Shown here in pieces: positions 10,334 to 23,236 of a DNA stretch of 64,000 bases. Every line of letters starts with the position of its first letter. The first letter of the stretch is position 1. The notes beneath the pieces were generated by a model that searched no databases, was not told where the DNA came from, and worked only from the letters and a program-made list of their open reading frames with translations. The stretch spans positions 11,364,534 through 11,428,533 of the forward strand of contig CM031870.1 in the NCBI GenBank assembly GCA_018697195.1, given 5' to 3'. The stretch is from Certhia americana. Lineage: Eukaryota > Chordata > Aves > Passeriformes > Certhiidae. Position numbers and translations under genes: made by a program.

Positions 10334-13034
10334 TTATGAAAAACATAAACCAGCCATGATCTCTTTGTTACCTAAACCCAGGAGCAGTGGTTTTTGATGA
10401 GTACTGAAAGATGAGGTGACATGAGCAGAGCTGCAGCACTGAGGGATTGATATTCTCCTGAGCCCCTTGAACACCCACCTTGAAACTGGGAATCAAAGGC
10501 TTCAGCATCACCCAAAAGCCTCCTCTGCAGCAAGTATCAAAGAAGCTGTTTCCCCAGCACTCAGGGAGTGCTGGTCAGCAGGTTCTGCACACTGCTGTCC
10601 TAGGTAGGTTTTCAGGTTGGACAGCATGTATCAGAAACCACAATCAATGTTTGCTGAGGGGAGCAAAAAGACAAAAACCATCTCACCATCTCCCAGTCTG
10701 GCTAAATTGTATTTTGTTGTCCTCAAAGACAGCTGTGATTAGTCAAAATCTAAGAAATTAGCTTTAATAAAAGAACAAAATGCTGGAACAGAGCCAGCAA
10801 CAACTTTTTTATGGTTCTGACACCTTCAAATAAACATGCTGAGTTGCCATTTCAGTATTTTGTAGGGTGCAGTTAGAATTACACCATCAGATATGTGAAT
10901 CCAATATGATCCCTTGGAAGCAAAAATCAGCAGCATGCCATATGTTGTATATCCTAAACACTAGTCAAAATAGCCTCATTTCATCTGACAGTACAAAGAA
11001 CTGCCTGGATGTTGCATCTTTTCTTGGCAGACCAGATAACCTTATTTGTGTGTTTGTTTCAAGACAAGAAAATCTTGCGTTGCAATCATGAAAAGAGAAA
11101 CATGGAAAGAAATATTAATATTCTCTCTCTGGGCTTTGTGGAATTTAACATTCACATTATAGTTTGGCCATGAAGGGTAAAACCTGGATGCTTTCTGAAA
11201 GGAGACAAACAGATTTTCCTGCACTCAAGGGACAAAACTCAGTATTCCAAAGGCTACTGAACAAACTCATTATGAGCTTGTTTTGGGCTTTTTTTAAATA
11301 AAAAAGCTTTTGGTATTTGCTGAATGTAAATAATGAGTTGTGTGAAATTACTGCTTAGGAAATGGAAAGCACTGAATATCAGTATTGCACAGTCACAGTC
11401 CACTCTGGGACTTGGGCCACAAATACATCAAGTCCCTCCCACCAAAAGCCCACTCTTTGCAAAGTCAGCAAATTCCATCTCTTTTATCCTCTAGTGAGTA
11501 AACAGTAGGATTATATTGAACAATTAATTTTGTGGAGAAAATAAACAAAGCCAAAAACAATCCAACAAACTTAACTATGAACTAATTGTTCTTGAATAAC
11601 TTCCTTGTCCCCTGCAGCCTCCCAGTCAAGGGGAAAATGCCACAGACTTTGCCTTCTCATCAGTGACCACCCAATACATCAACTGCCCATTTGACAAACC
11701 CACATTTGTTACTATTTGGTTAACAGGTGTTTTACTGGTATCAGATGCAATTGCCTTTAATTCACACTAATGGTGGAGGTGAGGTTCCCTCAACCCCGAG
11801 TTTATATGTTTCTAAACCAGATACTCATAATTAATGACATAAAACATGGCAAGATGGAAAAAAAAATAATATTGAACTCATATTTTGAGAATTGAAAATT
11901 AAAATCCAAGCTGACTGGCTCAGTGATCAAATTTTCAGTCAATCCACCTATTCCAGACAGCAGGCAAAATTTTCTCATTGATAGAACTAAGGTTTCTTCT
12001 GACTCATTTTTGTAGGCACACCATTAAAAGGGGAAGACAAAAAACCTGTGTCTAAATACACAGCCAGGTTTGGGGACCTGAGGATTTCAAGGGTTTGATG
12101 ACTGTACACAAGAAAGAAATTTGGGTCAAACAAATAGAAATAGATGTGGGGCCACAGAAAATGGGGAGGGAGCAAAAAAACAGTTACACAGAAATAAATG
12201 GAGTGTAGATTTTGGTAGCTAATAAAAACACCTCTTCAAAATACCTTGTGGCAGTTGCAGTGAGGTGCCACAGAGTGGTATATTATTACTCCTTACATGA
12301 ATGATCTACTGGGTCTACAGCTGAGGGCAAGGCAGGCAGACAGTGTTATCCATTGCAGAGTCTTTAATGAGACAATGTGAAGTTCAAGTTGCACACCATC
12401 CAATATTTTTCTTCCCTGTTCAATCTGTATTGAGTCGATATTCTGTTAAAACCTAACATTTGTTGCATTTTTCCAATTTAGTTTCTGTCAATGTCCCCTA
12501 AAAGTGCTGAGCCTGTTAAACTGACATCACCCACACAAATTCCAATAAGGGCACTGTGGCGAAAAACACCATGAAGTGAAGGCTGTGCTTTGATGGAACA
12601 GCTCAGCTTCCCCTTCACTCCACATCTGTACAAGCTTGTCTTTCCATCGGCAGCTGGAAATTTCACAGAGATGTACACTCTGCCCCAAGGCTCCCCTCCC
12701 ATTTTATTGACAGGAAGGAATAAGGAGAGCCATGGAAGTAGATGGCTACAGTGAAGACTAAGACCGAAATATTTAATCAAGTATATACAGAGCTATTTTG
12801 ATAGCTGCAGAGCTGAGTGAGCTGCTACATTATGTACACAGCTGCTTCCAAGCTCTCCTGTTTAATTTTAATTCTTTTCTGAAGGTTATTAATATCTCAA
12901 AATTTTCTATCCAATCCATCAGTTAACTAAAGAAAAAAAATGCTTTTTATTCTATTATTTTCCCTGTTGTTTTTCATTCTGAAATGTCCCACACCACCTA
13001 AATGACTGCAAGACATCTCTAGAGGATGCATCAC

Positions 13035-13065
<31 letters not shown>

Positions 13066-13756
13066 CACAAAAAAACATGGGAGAAAGAGCCTGAATTGTT
13101 CCTCTTTGTTTATTATAGCACCAAATCAGATGGTGACCCAAGCAAGAAGGTTTAGATTAACTCCTATAAACTTACCAAACATCAATCAGCTATAGAAAGA
13201 TGAATTTTGATGGCTCTCTCCCTCACTGTTCCAGGTAATACCTCTGCTTCTTATTCTCCTTGTCAAAGCATGTGAGAGCTTAAGAAAACTAATGCTAAGA
13301 ACAAAAGATTTTTGTAATACTTTATAATTTAAAGACATCCCTCTTGTAATGAAACAGAAGCTATTAAAGTCTCTTCATAATTGTGTCTTCTGTATATTTA
13401 TATATATAGTTTCTATAATAAATGAACTCTGACTTATTAGAGATTAACCCAGCAAAGGAAGGAACACAAATAAGGTGACAGCAAACCCAATAATTTGTTA
13501 TGGCGCAAAATATTTTTTTTTGCAATCTTCAAGCAGGCAAATTACACTTTTTAAATTTGTTGAGAAGCAGGACAAGAGTAGGTCCTGATTTCATAGGACT
13601 GGAGCTTCTGATGTAATTGAGAGTGAGTTTGGGACAAAAAGGAGACAAGGACAAAGTCTCTAGTTAGCCTGGGGCTTGTAAAAGGACTTGGGATGATTTA
13701 GGTAATGGAAAATTACAAGACATGTTGGAAAACCCTAAGATATAGTATGTTGACTT
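10334..13756. other. non-coding unique sequence between two CR1 copies
   Basis: No gene is supported. Short frames at 10480-10761 and 12478-12780 (minus, 100 codons) have no family signature. 13035-13063 is an A29 run, and the surrounding 12.8-13.6 kb is AT-rich with A and T runs. Confidence 0.6.
13035..13063. repeat. A29 homopolymer
   Basis: Uninterrupted run of 29 A, followed by CCCACAAAAAAAC. No upstream AATAAA at a suitable distance and no flanking duplication, so it does not look like the tail of a processed gene. Confidence 0.9.
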
Positions 13757-14229
13757 CTGGCCCCTCAGTTTGGGAAGGACATGGAGGGGCTGGAGCGTGT
13801 CCAGAGGAGGCAATGAGGCTGGAGAGGGACTGGGAACACAAACCCTGTGAGGAATGGCTGAGTGAGCTGCAGCTTGTTTAGCCTGGAGAAAAGGAGATTC
13901 AGAGGTGACCTTATCACTCTCCACAACTCCCTGAAAGGTGGCTGCAGTCAGGTGGGGGCTGGCCTCTTTCACCAGGCAGCAACTGACAGAACCAGAGGGG
14001 ACAGTCTCAGGCTGCATCAAGGGAAATGTAGGTTGGATATTAGGAAAAAGTTTTTCGCTGAAAGAATAATAAAGTACTGGAATGTTTTGCTTGGGGTGGA
14101 ATCACCATCCCTGGATGGATTTAAAAAAGGACTGGATGTGGCACTTGGTGCCATGGTTTAGTTGAAGTGTTAGGGCATGGGTTGGACTCGATGATCTTGG
14201 AAGTCTCTTCCAACCTAGTGATTCTGTGA
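13757..14229 (+). mobile_element. CR1 LINE, 5'-truncated 3' end (longest plus-strand copy)
   Basis: About 470 bp of CR1 3' sequence. It starts near CCCCTCAGTTTGGGAAGGAC and includes GGAGCGTGTCCAGAGGAGG, TTTAGCCTGGAGAAAAGGAG, GGTTGGATATTAGGAAAAAG and TTGGACTCGATGATCTTGG. It ends at TTCCAACCTAGTGATTCTGTG (14209-14229), the CR1 terminus with about one copy of the end repeat. A 99-codon plus-strand frame (13862-14161) reads through most of it and contains SLEKRRFRGDLITL and RLDIRKKFFAE, a peptide often predicted from avian CR1 3' regions. No reverse transcriptase or endonuclease domain is present. The minus-strand frame 13664-14020 is antisense to it. Confidence 0.95.
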
Positions 14230-16759
14230 AAATATTTTAATATGGCATCTTACTGCAAAAAGAAAGAAAAACTGCAATGGATGGAAAAAATATTTTGCAC
14301 CATAACAAGAAAAAATGCTGAATTGTATGGAAAATATTTTCTGTCATTGTGTAGGGTTCTTTGTGTTGAGGTAGATAAAGAAATATTACAAAAGCAGTGA
14401 ACTATAAAACACATAATAAAAAGACAAATGCAAAGTAAACTAAATAGGGGAAACCAGCTTAATCATACCTGGCACACACTCTTACAACAACACCACCTTA
14501 ATGTATATCTAATCCACTAACACACTGTCTTCTCTTTCAGGTAACATCTTCATTGGGACAGGCACAAATTTGACATGTACTATCCAGTCCAAGCAAATAG
14601 GGAGAGACTGCAAAATTTGCCTCTATAAATCATACCTGTCCTGTTTTTAATCACATGACAAAACGTGGAAGAAGAGATTACTTTGGCAATGCAGCATAAA
14701 GGGAAAAAAAGGTCAATCCTTGAACACTTGTACAATGTCACAAAACTCACAGTGATTCACTAAAAACACTGATCAGTTCTATCAGAACTTGAAGCCTTAC
14801 ACAGAACCTCCCAGCTCACAGGTGAACCAGCTAGAACTCAGCCAGGTAGCAGTGCAGGATGTAGTAAAAAGGATGACTACAGGTTTTGAAATGCTGATTT
14901 TGCTCCCAGTTTTCTCTCTGATTACAGAAACTGTGTTTTAAAAGCAAACAGAATGTGGAGAGGCACTGCTAAAAGCTGTTGACACAGTACAAATGAGATC
15001 ACAAATCAGAAGGGATGTGCCAGTTAATGAACACAGAGCTATTGAGCAGTGTAAAACAGTAAACTCTAAATATTCTTCCCAACAATTTTCTTCAAGAAGC
15101 TCCACCACAGTGTTTCATATTGTAATCGGGCTTGCAGTGTCCTTTTAGGTGTGTTTTAGAATGCTTTTTCATCAGAGATTTGAATGCATTCCCATGAGAC
15201 TACATCCCTTCATATTTGCAACATAACTGGAAATCTTACATGTGCATACTTTTAATAAAGGCTTAAATGAAACCTGTTAATGTGGCCTGTTGGACATTTC
15301 TGACATTGGCTATTTTGTCAGCACAAACATGAGAACATCACCTTTGACCAGCAATAACTCTTTACAACCACACCTACATCCTTGCCTTAAAGGTAGCAAC
15401 AATTTATTCTGGCATCCAGTCTGAAATTCTGGATTATCAAATTAAGCCCCAAAATACAACAGAGTGAAAATAGTCTTTGTAAAATTTGAAGGAAAAAAGG
15501 CAGTTTCATTTTCATGTTTTCAAAAAAATTATTTTCATTTTTTATCTTTTTTCCAAATATAGATTGTTTAACTAATTACTGTACATTAGGAATATGCTCT
15601 ATTTCCATTTTAAGTATCCTCTGTCTATTCAAAATTTAACCTGTTATGCAATTCAGTGACAGTTACTTCTCTACTTAAGTGCAGGGAGATCTCTCTAAAA
15701 TTTAATGTGTGGAGTGCAAGACTTGTTTATTTGATGTAGCTATGCCATTTCTGTGAGGAAAGACTCTCCCTTGTGATGTGGTAGTACAGAGGAATCAAAG
15801 CCATGCAACATCTCTAAAATAATGGAGCCAGCAAAGGTCAAGGATTCTTAGTGCATCTGAAAGATTACAGCAATAAGGGGTTCAGAAAGCACTCTGGAAG
15901 TTGTATGGAAAGGATATCACTCTCTCCTAAATTTTATAACTATGAAAGCTAACCTACTGCACCAGTAAACTGCATTTTCTTCAAGATAGAAAAAAAAAAA
16001 ATTAAGACTCCATGGCAGAAAAAAAGGAAAAGAAGGTTGGAGAGTGGGAAAACACCATTACTGGCTCCTCCATCCTTCCTGACAAGAGGTAAGTATGACA
16101 ATGATCCAGAGAGTATGGAAATCAAACCCTACATATTGGGAATTTCTTTACTATTTTCTTATGGAAACGTTCGTCTTATATTTGTCTTATAACAAATTCC
16201 TTGTTACCTTTCCCTCGCCTCCATGCCTGTCTCAACAGATGGATGAGTTCCAAATCCAGTTGCATTCGCCTCCCCAACAACATATGCTTGTTGTCATGCC
16301 TACAAGACACTGCCTGAGCAGGCAATATTCAACATGACCAGCTTTCTTCATGGTTCTTAAAAAGAACAATGAAATCATGGAGAATTTTGCCAAAGTAATG
16401 ACATCTAGGCTTTTCTACAATAAATCTCCAAGATGTTTTTTTTTTTTAGCCAGAACAAACTTCCCACTTTAGAGAGACGAGGAATCAGAAACAAACAAAA
16501 AACCTTTAACGAATTGTTATACAATAAGATTAACAGCAGAGGAATTTGGAAAAGAAACAAAAGAAGCTGTGGGAAAGAAATCTCAGCATTGCTTGTGGTC
16601 TAATAGGAAGGATTTCAATTTTAAAAGGGGAAAGGTAATGTATTTACAATACTAGATAGAGACAAACTATTTTGCCTTCAGCCTCAGTTTATCCACACAG
16701 GAAATGAATTATTGCTTCAAAAGCTGCAGCATTTCTCTTTATTGAAACTGTTCACGTTG

Positions 16760-17150
16760 AGGTGAGAACACTGTTTCACCCTTATTTATGAAGCAAAAAT
16801 AATGTTAATGCATCTACCTCTTAAGACACTTGTCAAGTGTTAAAACGAGTGAATTCATAAAACGTTCGGTGATGTTAAATGTGGATTGCAACCTAATACT
16901 TCAATTGCCACACTGAACATAACAGCCTACCCTGTCATTAACCTGCAGTTTGGGATGGAAGGATTTCTTCTCACTGTGCAGAGCTCCAGTTATGATGTGA
17001 TTTCATTCTAACAAAATATACTTGAATTATGACTCCATTAAATAAGAAATAGATGGTTTTCCCTGATACACTGCTTTGATGTCTAACAGCTTCAATGTTA
17101 ATAAAGGTATTAACACCACAGGTATACATTACATTATATTCATTAATTAG
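16760..17150. promoter_or_regulatory. candidate conserved non-coding block
   Basis: Complex, repeat-free AT-rich sequence with a 15-bp near-palindrome ACACTTG-T-CAAGTGT at 16826-16840. The palindrome puts two NKX2/E-box-like half-sites in inverted orientation. The block also holds several ATTAA/TTAAT cores and a retained CpG cluster (AACGAG, AACGTTCGG). Regulatory function is inference only. Confidence 0.2.
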
Positions 17151-17531
17151 GGCATGGATTAAAAATTTTCCAGGCTATACTAATTCTCAGTTTTTGAGAT
17201 AACTCCTTTAAGAAGGGAAAGGGGAGGTGGCTGTGATAAAAGAAGTTAAAAGTTGAGAAGAGGCAGAGAAGCAGTGCAGCATGGGATAACTTCTGAGCCT
17301 GGTCAGCCTCCCTGCCAGCAGTCTGCTCCATTTTTTAAAATTTTTTTCTTTTTTTATTTATGCCATTGTGAATTCAAAAGAGAACAAAGAAATTATGTTC
17401 AAAATGTTGCCATAGGCAAAAAGAAATGCACCTTCTATGTCAAGTCACTGGCTTCTCAGTACCATAATTGAAATATTAATAGCTTAATCAAAGAATTATT
17501 AATGCAGATTTAATCATTAGAAAACAGAGGG

Positions 17532-17555
17532 AAAAAAAAAAAAGGGGGGGGGGGG
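17532..17555. repeat. A12G12 homopurine tract
   Basis: Twelve A followed directly by twelve G, all purine on the plus strand. A G12 run can adopt quadruplex-like or triplex structures and is prone to length error. Confidence 0.9.
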
Positions 17556-17589
17556 AGAAAACTATTACAGAAACAGTCTTGATAATTCC

Positions 17590-17900
17590 AGACTCACAGA
17601 ATGTGCTATGAGAAGGGACCTACAGTGAGGGAGATCAGCATGAGAGAGAGACACGGCCCCACCACTGTCACTGCATGGAGCAGGGCCAGCCCAGGCTGTG
17701 TCCCAGCTCCTCAGGAAGGTGTTCACACTCTGGGAGAGCAGCATGGTTCTCAAACTGCTCCACTCCATGATGGCTTTGCTCAGAGAGTTTGTGTTCAGCA
17801 TTTGGGCTGTTTTTTCCAGCACATCCATGTGTTCAGGACAGAGGGCTTGTTCATTAGCTGCTGGCAGAAGCCCACCAGGCAATGCACAGGCTCCTACTAC
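17590..17900 (-). mobile_element. possible older CR1 3' end plus GC-rich block of unknown origin
   Basis: At 17590-17640 the plus strand reads ACTCACAGAATGTGCTATGA, then GAAGGGACCTACAGTGAGG. In minus orientation this is a diverged CR1 terminus (a GTAGGTCCCTTC motif followed by CATTCTGTGA). The next 260 bp are clearly GC-richer than their surroundings. On the minus strand they stay open for 105 codons (17565-17882), including EHMDVLEKTAQMLNTNSL; a 105-codon plus frame overlaps it. I do not recognise a family in that peptide. It may be an older CR1 or another repeat family, or unique sequence that received a CR1 tail. The CR1 call covers only the first 50 bp with any weight. Confidence 0.35.
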
Positions 17901-20900
17901 CTTATTTTGGCATTTTAATTACACTCTGACAGTAATTGTGCAGTGTGGCTTGCATGAAAAAAGTTGATAGTTGACAGAAAAGAAATGGTCCAAAAGTTTA
18001 GATTTTAATGAATTGGCAGCAAAAAGAGCAGCAGGAAAGCAAATAAAAGCTATCGCAGCCTGATAAATCAAGCAAACCTTTGTCTACCAGGATTTTTGAT
18101 AGAAAAGTTTTCAGAGGCTGTTGACTGCCCTGGCAGACAAAGCACACAATCTTTCTGTGGACTGCAGTTCCTGAGCAGGTGAGTCACGCTCAGAAATGAC
18201 ACAAAGCTGATCAAGCCATTCAAGTGCTTTTGAAAATTTTCCCCACAGTTACTTGTGTTCCTCCAAGTCAGTTGTGGCTGCAGTGCAGAGGGTTTATGGT
18301 CACCCACATGGTGTCACTGGGAGTGCTCACTGCCACAACACTAAGCCAAGTGCTGGCTGCTGCAAGCACAACACAACAAAACAGTCAGTGTCCACAGGAA
18401 CAAGCCCTCATGCACATTTCCAACACCTTTTAGCAGCATCTCGATTGCCAAGGCATAAGCATCACTTATCACTCACAGAAATCTTAAATTTTGAAGTGGT
18501 TATTCAGTTTTCTTTGCCATACCTTGTGTTAGTGCAATGCATTTCCATGACAGGAGCAAAAGCTTTAAAATAATGTCCAGCAGTCAAAATTTCATTGCAC
18601 AGCCTCTGTGGTTATAAACCATGTTACATGGAGGCCAGCAGTGCTTGAGCATTTCACAGATAAACACACACGCTCTTTATCCTTAACAGCTATGTTACTC
18701 TGAGAATAAAAGGTAGCAGCAGCTTGAGTGGCATTAAAATGAAGGGAAAGTGCAAATAAATTTCAGATTTATTTCAGTTTCATTTCTACTTAACTGCAGT
18801 TATTCATAACATCTAAATGCACATTCACTGCAGTTTCTAGATGCAATATAGTAGGTTTTATGCAGTTAAAATGAGTTTATGTACAAGAGAATTGCCACAA
18901 GGCATTTCAAAACTGCTTTTCAAAAACCCTTTTCCAAACTAAGATGCATAGTAATAATCCTATTTGTGTTGTATCAGCTGGCCCAGAACTACAAATTCAA
19001 AATTACCAGGAAAAAATCTAGGATTAAAAAACCCCCATATATATTTGAAGAATCCATATAAAATATCTAAACATATAACATGAATTGAAAAGAAGAAAAA
19101 GTCACAACAGACTATTCTTGCTTAGCTTGGTGACACACTTGCAATGCAAGCATATATCTGCATTCTCAATCCTGATAAATGCAAAATGCATCATACCTTG
19201 GGATTTTTAATGCCCCCCAAACTCAAATTAGTAATCATAATTTGCATGTAATAATCATCAGGTTTTTTATGTGCACTTACAAAGACAGCAAACCATAAAA
19301 ATATTAAAGGACTTCTATGATACTTTCTTCCCTTATGGTTAAAATAGCTTTTCCACCAGAATCCATAATACATTGAAGAAATCCCTGTTGGTCTCCATAT
19401 TGTTCCACAATGACATTTTCCTTAGATTCCCCATAGCTCTTGAATGGCAATTTCAAAGATGAGGGAATGATTTACTCAGCCTCACTTGCCATCCACAGAA
19501 GGAAATGCAATTTCTAGAATCAGTAAGAATTTCAAATTCACCAATTCACTGAACCATCTCTGGGGATAACCTACAGTTTTAAGCTCCTGTACTGACAACA
19601 AGTTGCATGTGCTTCAAATTCAACCAACTTTCCTCCAGCACAAGAGTCACATACAGGGAGTTAATTGTCTGTACTTTGGCTGTAATTGGAGCCCTCAAGT
19701 GGGGTTGTACAGAGCAGAGTATATTGTTATTTCAAAGACTCATTAAGATAGACCCTATGCCCTGAAGAGCTTACAAAACATCTGAAAAAAAGCAAGAAAA
19801 GGGGAGCCAAAACAGAGAGGGAGTGCAAGAGGAGAGAGATCTGATTCACTTGTATGAACTTATTGCTGGAGTCATTAAACAAAAAGCTTCAAATCTGTAC
19901 CTGCAACTCCACTTCAGCAACAGTTACCTTCTAGCCTTCCTTTTTTTTTTTTTTTTTAATATAAACCAAGATGCTGGAAGAAGAGAAGAAGGTTCTTGCA
20001 TTCCAACTGTTGCAACAAAATAAAAATTGTACAAAAAAACTCCACTCAGAAAAAGATCAATGGTTCCCAAACATTATTTGAGCAGAATATTAAAGGAGGA
20101 CATGCATAATAAAGTAATTTTGTATCGTTTTTGAGAAGTGATGACATTTAGGAAGATTCAGTAAATTGCCCCTTTCAGCACTACTAACATGTTCATAGCT
20201 TTCCCCACCAGACGTTCCATAATGGCAATATAATAGGATTGCAATGACAATTAAATGATTGCATATTTTAGGGCAATGGACGGTATCCACTGGGGTATGA
20301 ACCATTAGCAAAATGGTAACATCATCACAGGAATTTTCATGCTTTAGCAAAAAAATTGGGAAAGCAGAAGCACTGGAAGTGAGCAGGTATTCAATTCTCA
20401 CATTATCTTCCTGACTTACGAAAGCAGAGAAATGGAAACTGATAGTGAATCTTAACATACCCAACAAAAACTGAAGTTTGCTTTCGGTCCTTCCTCCTCT
20501 CCCCAGCTTCAGAGGGATTCACTGAAGATCAGGTGTAGCCTTGGCTGACACAGCTCAGGGGTGAGAACAGAGAGGGTCCTGCTCATCCCTTCCTCCTCTC
20601 TCAGCTGGGAGCTCTCCAAAGGCCACTGCCCTGGGTACTCTCACAGTGTCTCATACAGAAATCTGTTCATTCCTAAAGACAGCTGGCCTGGGAAGTCTTT
20701 CCCAAACAAGACCTCTTCCTTAGGGAAACTATTAAGCACAATTTTATTTATTTTTTTTAAGTGAATAGAGGGGAAAAAAAATCCCCAAACCAACTCAACA
20801 TTATTTTGTGGTTTTCTACCCAAACAAACACATCTAAACTGAACTAACAATAAAGAAAAAAGTGCAACAGGTTGCTGAACAAAGTTTAGCCTCAATGTGG

Positions 20901-23202
20901 TCACTGGAATTTAATACTTCCCTCAGATGTAACAATAAGTGTTTCCATATAAAATATACATAAGTTTAGATACTGCCAATACGCGAGTTCTCTCCTAGAT
21001 GTAAGTTTACTTCCCTAATGCAGAACTACAGGAAGCACTGGAATAAGAGAATGCTGAATTCCATTATTTAAAACATCACTTCAAGAAAGTATACACATTT
21101 CTCAACCTTTGCTTAAAAAAAAAAAAAAAAAGGGAAAGCGCTATCACAAAAAGAAAAAAAAAAGGAATAAAAAACCACACACATGAAAGAATGTTTTTCC
21201 TACTTTCCAGCTACTCCATTACTGCTGGAGAACAGAAACCAAATGACATTTGTTATATTGCTATATAATCCCATTTGCAATGATTGCTCTCTGGTTGGGC
21301 AGAGAGAAGGGTGTATCAGAATGCCTTTAAGTATTTGTTATCCCTTAATTTTATACGTATAACTAGTGGCCAATATCTGCTGAGAAAATATTCAATAATA
21401 GCTCTGGGAGTGTTTATGCACATGCAATGACACACACTGAGCACAGTGCATGGGACCAGGACATTATTTCCCAACCCTAGAAAACAAATCCATGGGAATT
21501 AAAAGCACTTACATAAACCATCTAGAATTCAGATAACTAAAGTCATTACTTTCTTTCATAGCCAGTGACATAAAAATTAAATTGCAATCACTATTAAACC
21601 AACAAAAGCTACCAAAGAATTATTTTTAAAATACATTTATCACACTTCAAATTACCAGATGGATGTTAACTGGGATGGAATTCATTTACCCTGCTCGTAA
21701 CCCTGTGCCAAAGAGACCCTTGTCCCCCACAGGCCTGTAGGAACAACTAGAATAAAAGACAAAATGCTGTCTTCTACAAATCAGAGTAATACCTGTTCAC
21801 TACCCCATCAGAAAAGGGTTTAATTCAAAGCACACTATCAACTCTTCCCAATTAATGAAACACTTTCCTAACCCCCAATCAAAGTACTGTGATCCTGGGT
21901 ATCCTATCTTTCAGTGCCTTTCTTCCTTTTATAAGTGGGAAATAAAAATTACACTGCTGCAGTCAGAGGATACTGACACTGAAAAAAAGCTAGTCAGCAG
22001 CAACCTTCAGCTCATCAAAAAGGAGCTAAACAAATTAATGCATACCATAATAGACAGACATCCTGCTTATTAATGACTAGAACTCACTTCTAGAGAGGCC
22101 ATTGAGGCTGAAGTCCACCCATTAGGAAAGCCACTCCATGATTTCAGAATTTTAACTCCCCTGTCTCTTCCTAACGTGAAAAATGCAAATATTTGAAGTT
22201 ACCTTCCAGGAACTGAAACCTGCAGCAGCTCTCAGTGTCTTTGTTGTTGTTGTTCCACAGAAATATTATAAAACTACATTTGAACTTGCTGCTAACTATC
22301 TCTAGAACCATAAAGTTGGAACAACGAACATCTGCTGATAGCACAGCCTGGAATGCATTATTTAGTCATTACTTGAAAGGAATACATAAGAGTCTCCGCT
22401 CCTGTAATCTGTTCATCTCTGCATGCTGCTAAGATAGCTCTTAAAATAGCAGAATGACAGGGGAGAAAGTTTGAGAGAGGTTCTTCCAGGCCTGCCACGT
22501 AGCTGGGAGGCATTAAAGACAGGCTCAGGTGTCTTGGCATATGGGGCTCCCTGAGACATGTCAGCACATGATTCTACCTGGTGAGAAATAAAGCTTCCCA
22601 GGCATGCAAAGCAGTCCATCACACTCAGCCAAAGAGAGAGAACTTAGGAGAAGAACAGCAATTTGAGAACCACACGAGTCCTTGAGGCTTCTGGGTAAAT
22701 ACCAGTTATTAAAATAGCTTTAAAAAGGGAACAAACAACCCCCAGCACACGCCCCATGTAGGCAAGAATTTAACTGGGTTGATGGAATAATATTGTAGTT
22801 TTCCTTTCACACAGCTTATGCTGTAAAGGTGTAATATATTTTAGACTAAGAAGCTGGGTTCAGTAAACAAGTCTTCAAGGAATAGACCTCACTGTAGAAC
22901 AACAACAACAACCCATTGTTTTAAAAAGAAAAAAACATCCACAGAACTGGATAAATGCATCCCATTATTAAGACAAATATTGTTTCAAAATAACTCAAAA
23001 ACCCCACATGCAAATTCTTTATCTCTAGGAGAACAAAAAAAAAAAAAAATGTTTACTGTGTGCTAAATAAAATTAAGATTTTCCACAGAAGGGAGAAAAG
23101 CACTTTGGGCGATCACATAATACAACTGGCAAGGGTCTTAACATCATTCGACCTTTAACATTACTAGTGAGGAACTTCAAAACCCAAAATTAAGACTCAG
23201 AG

Positions 23203-23236
23203 AAAAAAAACAACAAAACAAAACAAAACACAAAAT
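23203..23236. repeat. (AAAAC)n-like simple repeat
   Basis: A-rich run with four to five C-interrupted units after AGACTCAGAG. Confidence 0.8.

Larger units (their letters stand above)
14230..17589. other. non-coding; AT-rich unique sequence
   Basis: No gene is supported. A consensus-like 5' splice sequence GAGGTAAGTATG lies at 16087-16098 (plus), but no convincing acceptor and open exon precede it. 16760-17150 is a possible conserved block. 17532-17555 is the A12G12 tract. Confidence 0.6.

Noticed and set aside
13035..13063. Poly(A) runs (also 31177, 46931, 53649) as processed-gene tails
   Set aside because: No upstream gene-like body, suitably placed polyadenylation signal or flanking duplication.
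16087..16098. Consensus donor GAGGTAAGTATG on the plus strand
   Set aside because: No convincing acceptor and open segment upstream.
18176..18188. Donor-like CAGGTGAGTCACG
   Set aside because: One frame is open behind it, but the acceptor choices are poor and nothing links to another exon.
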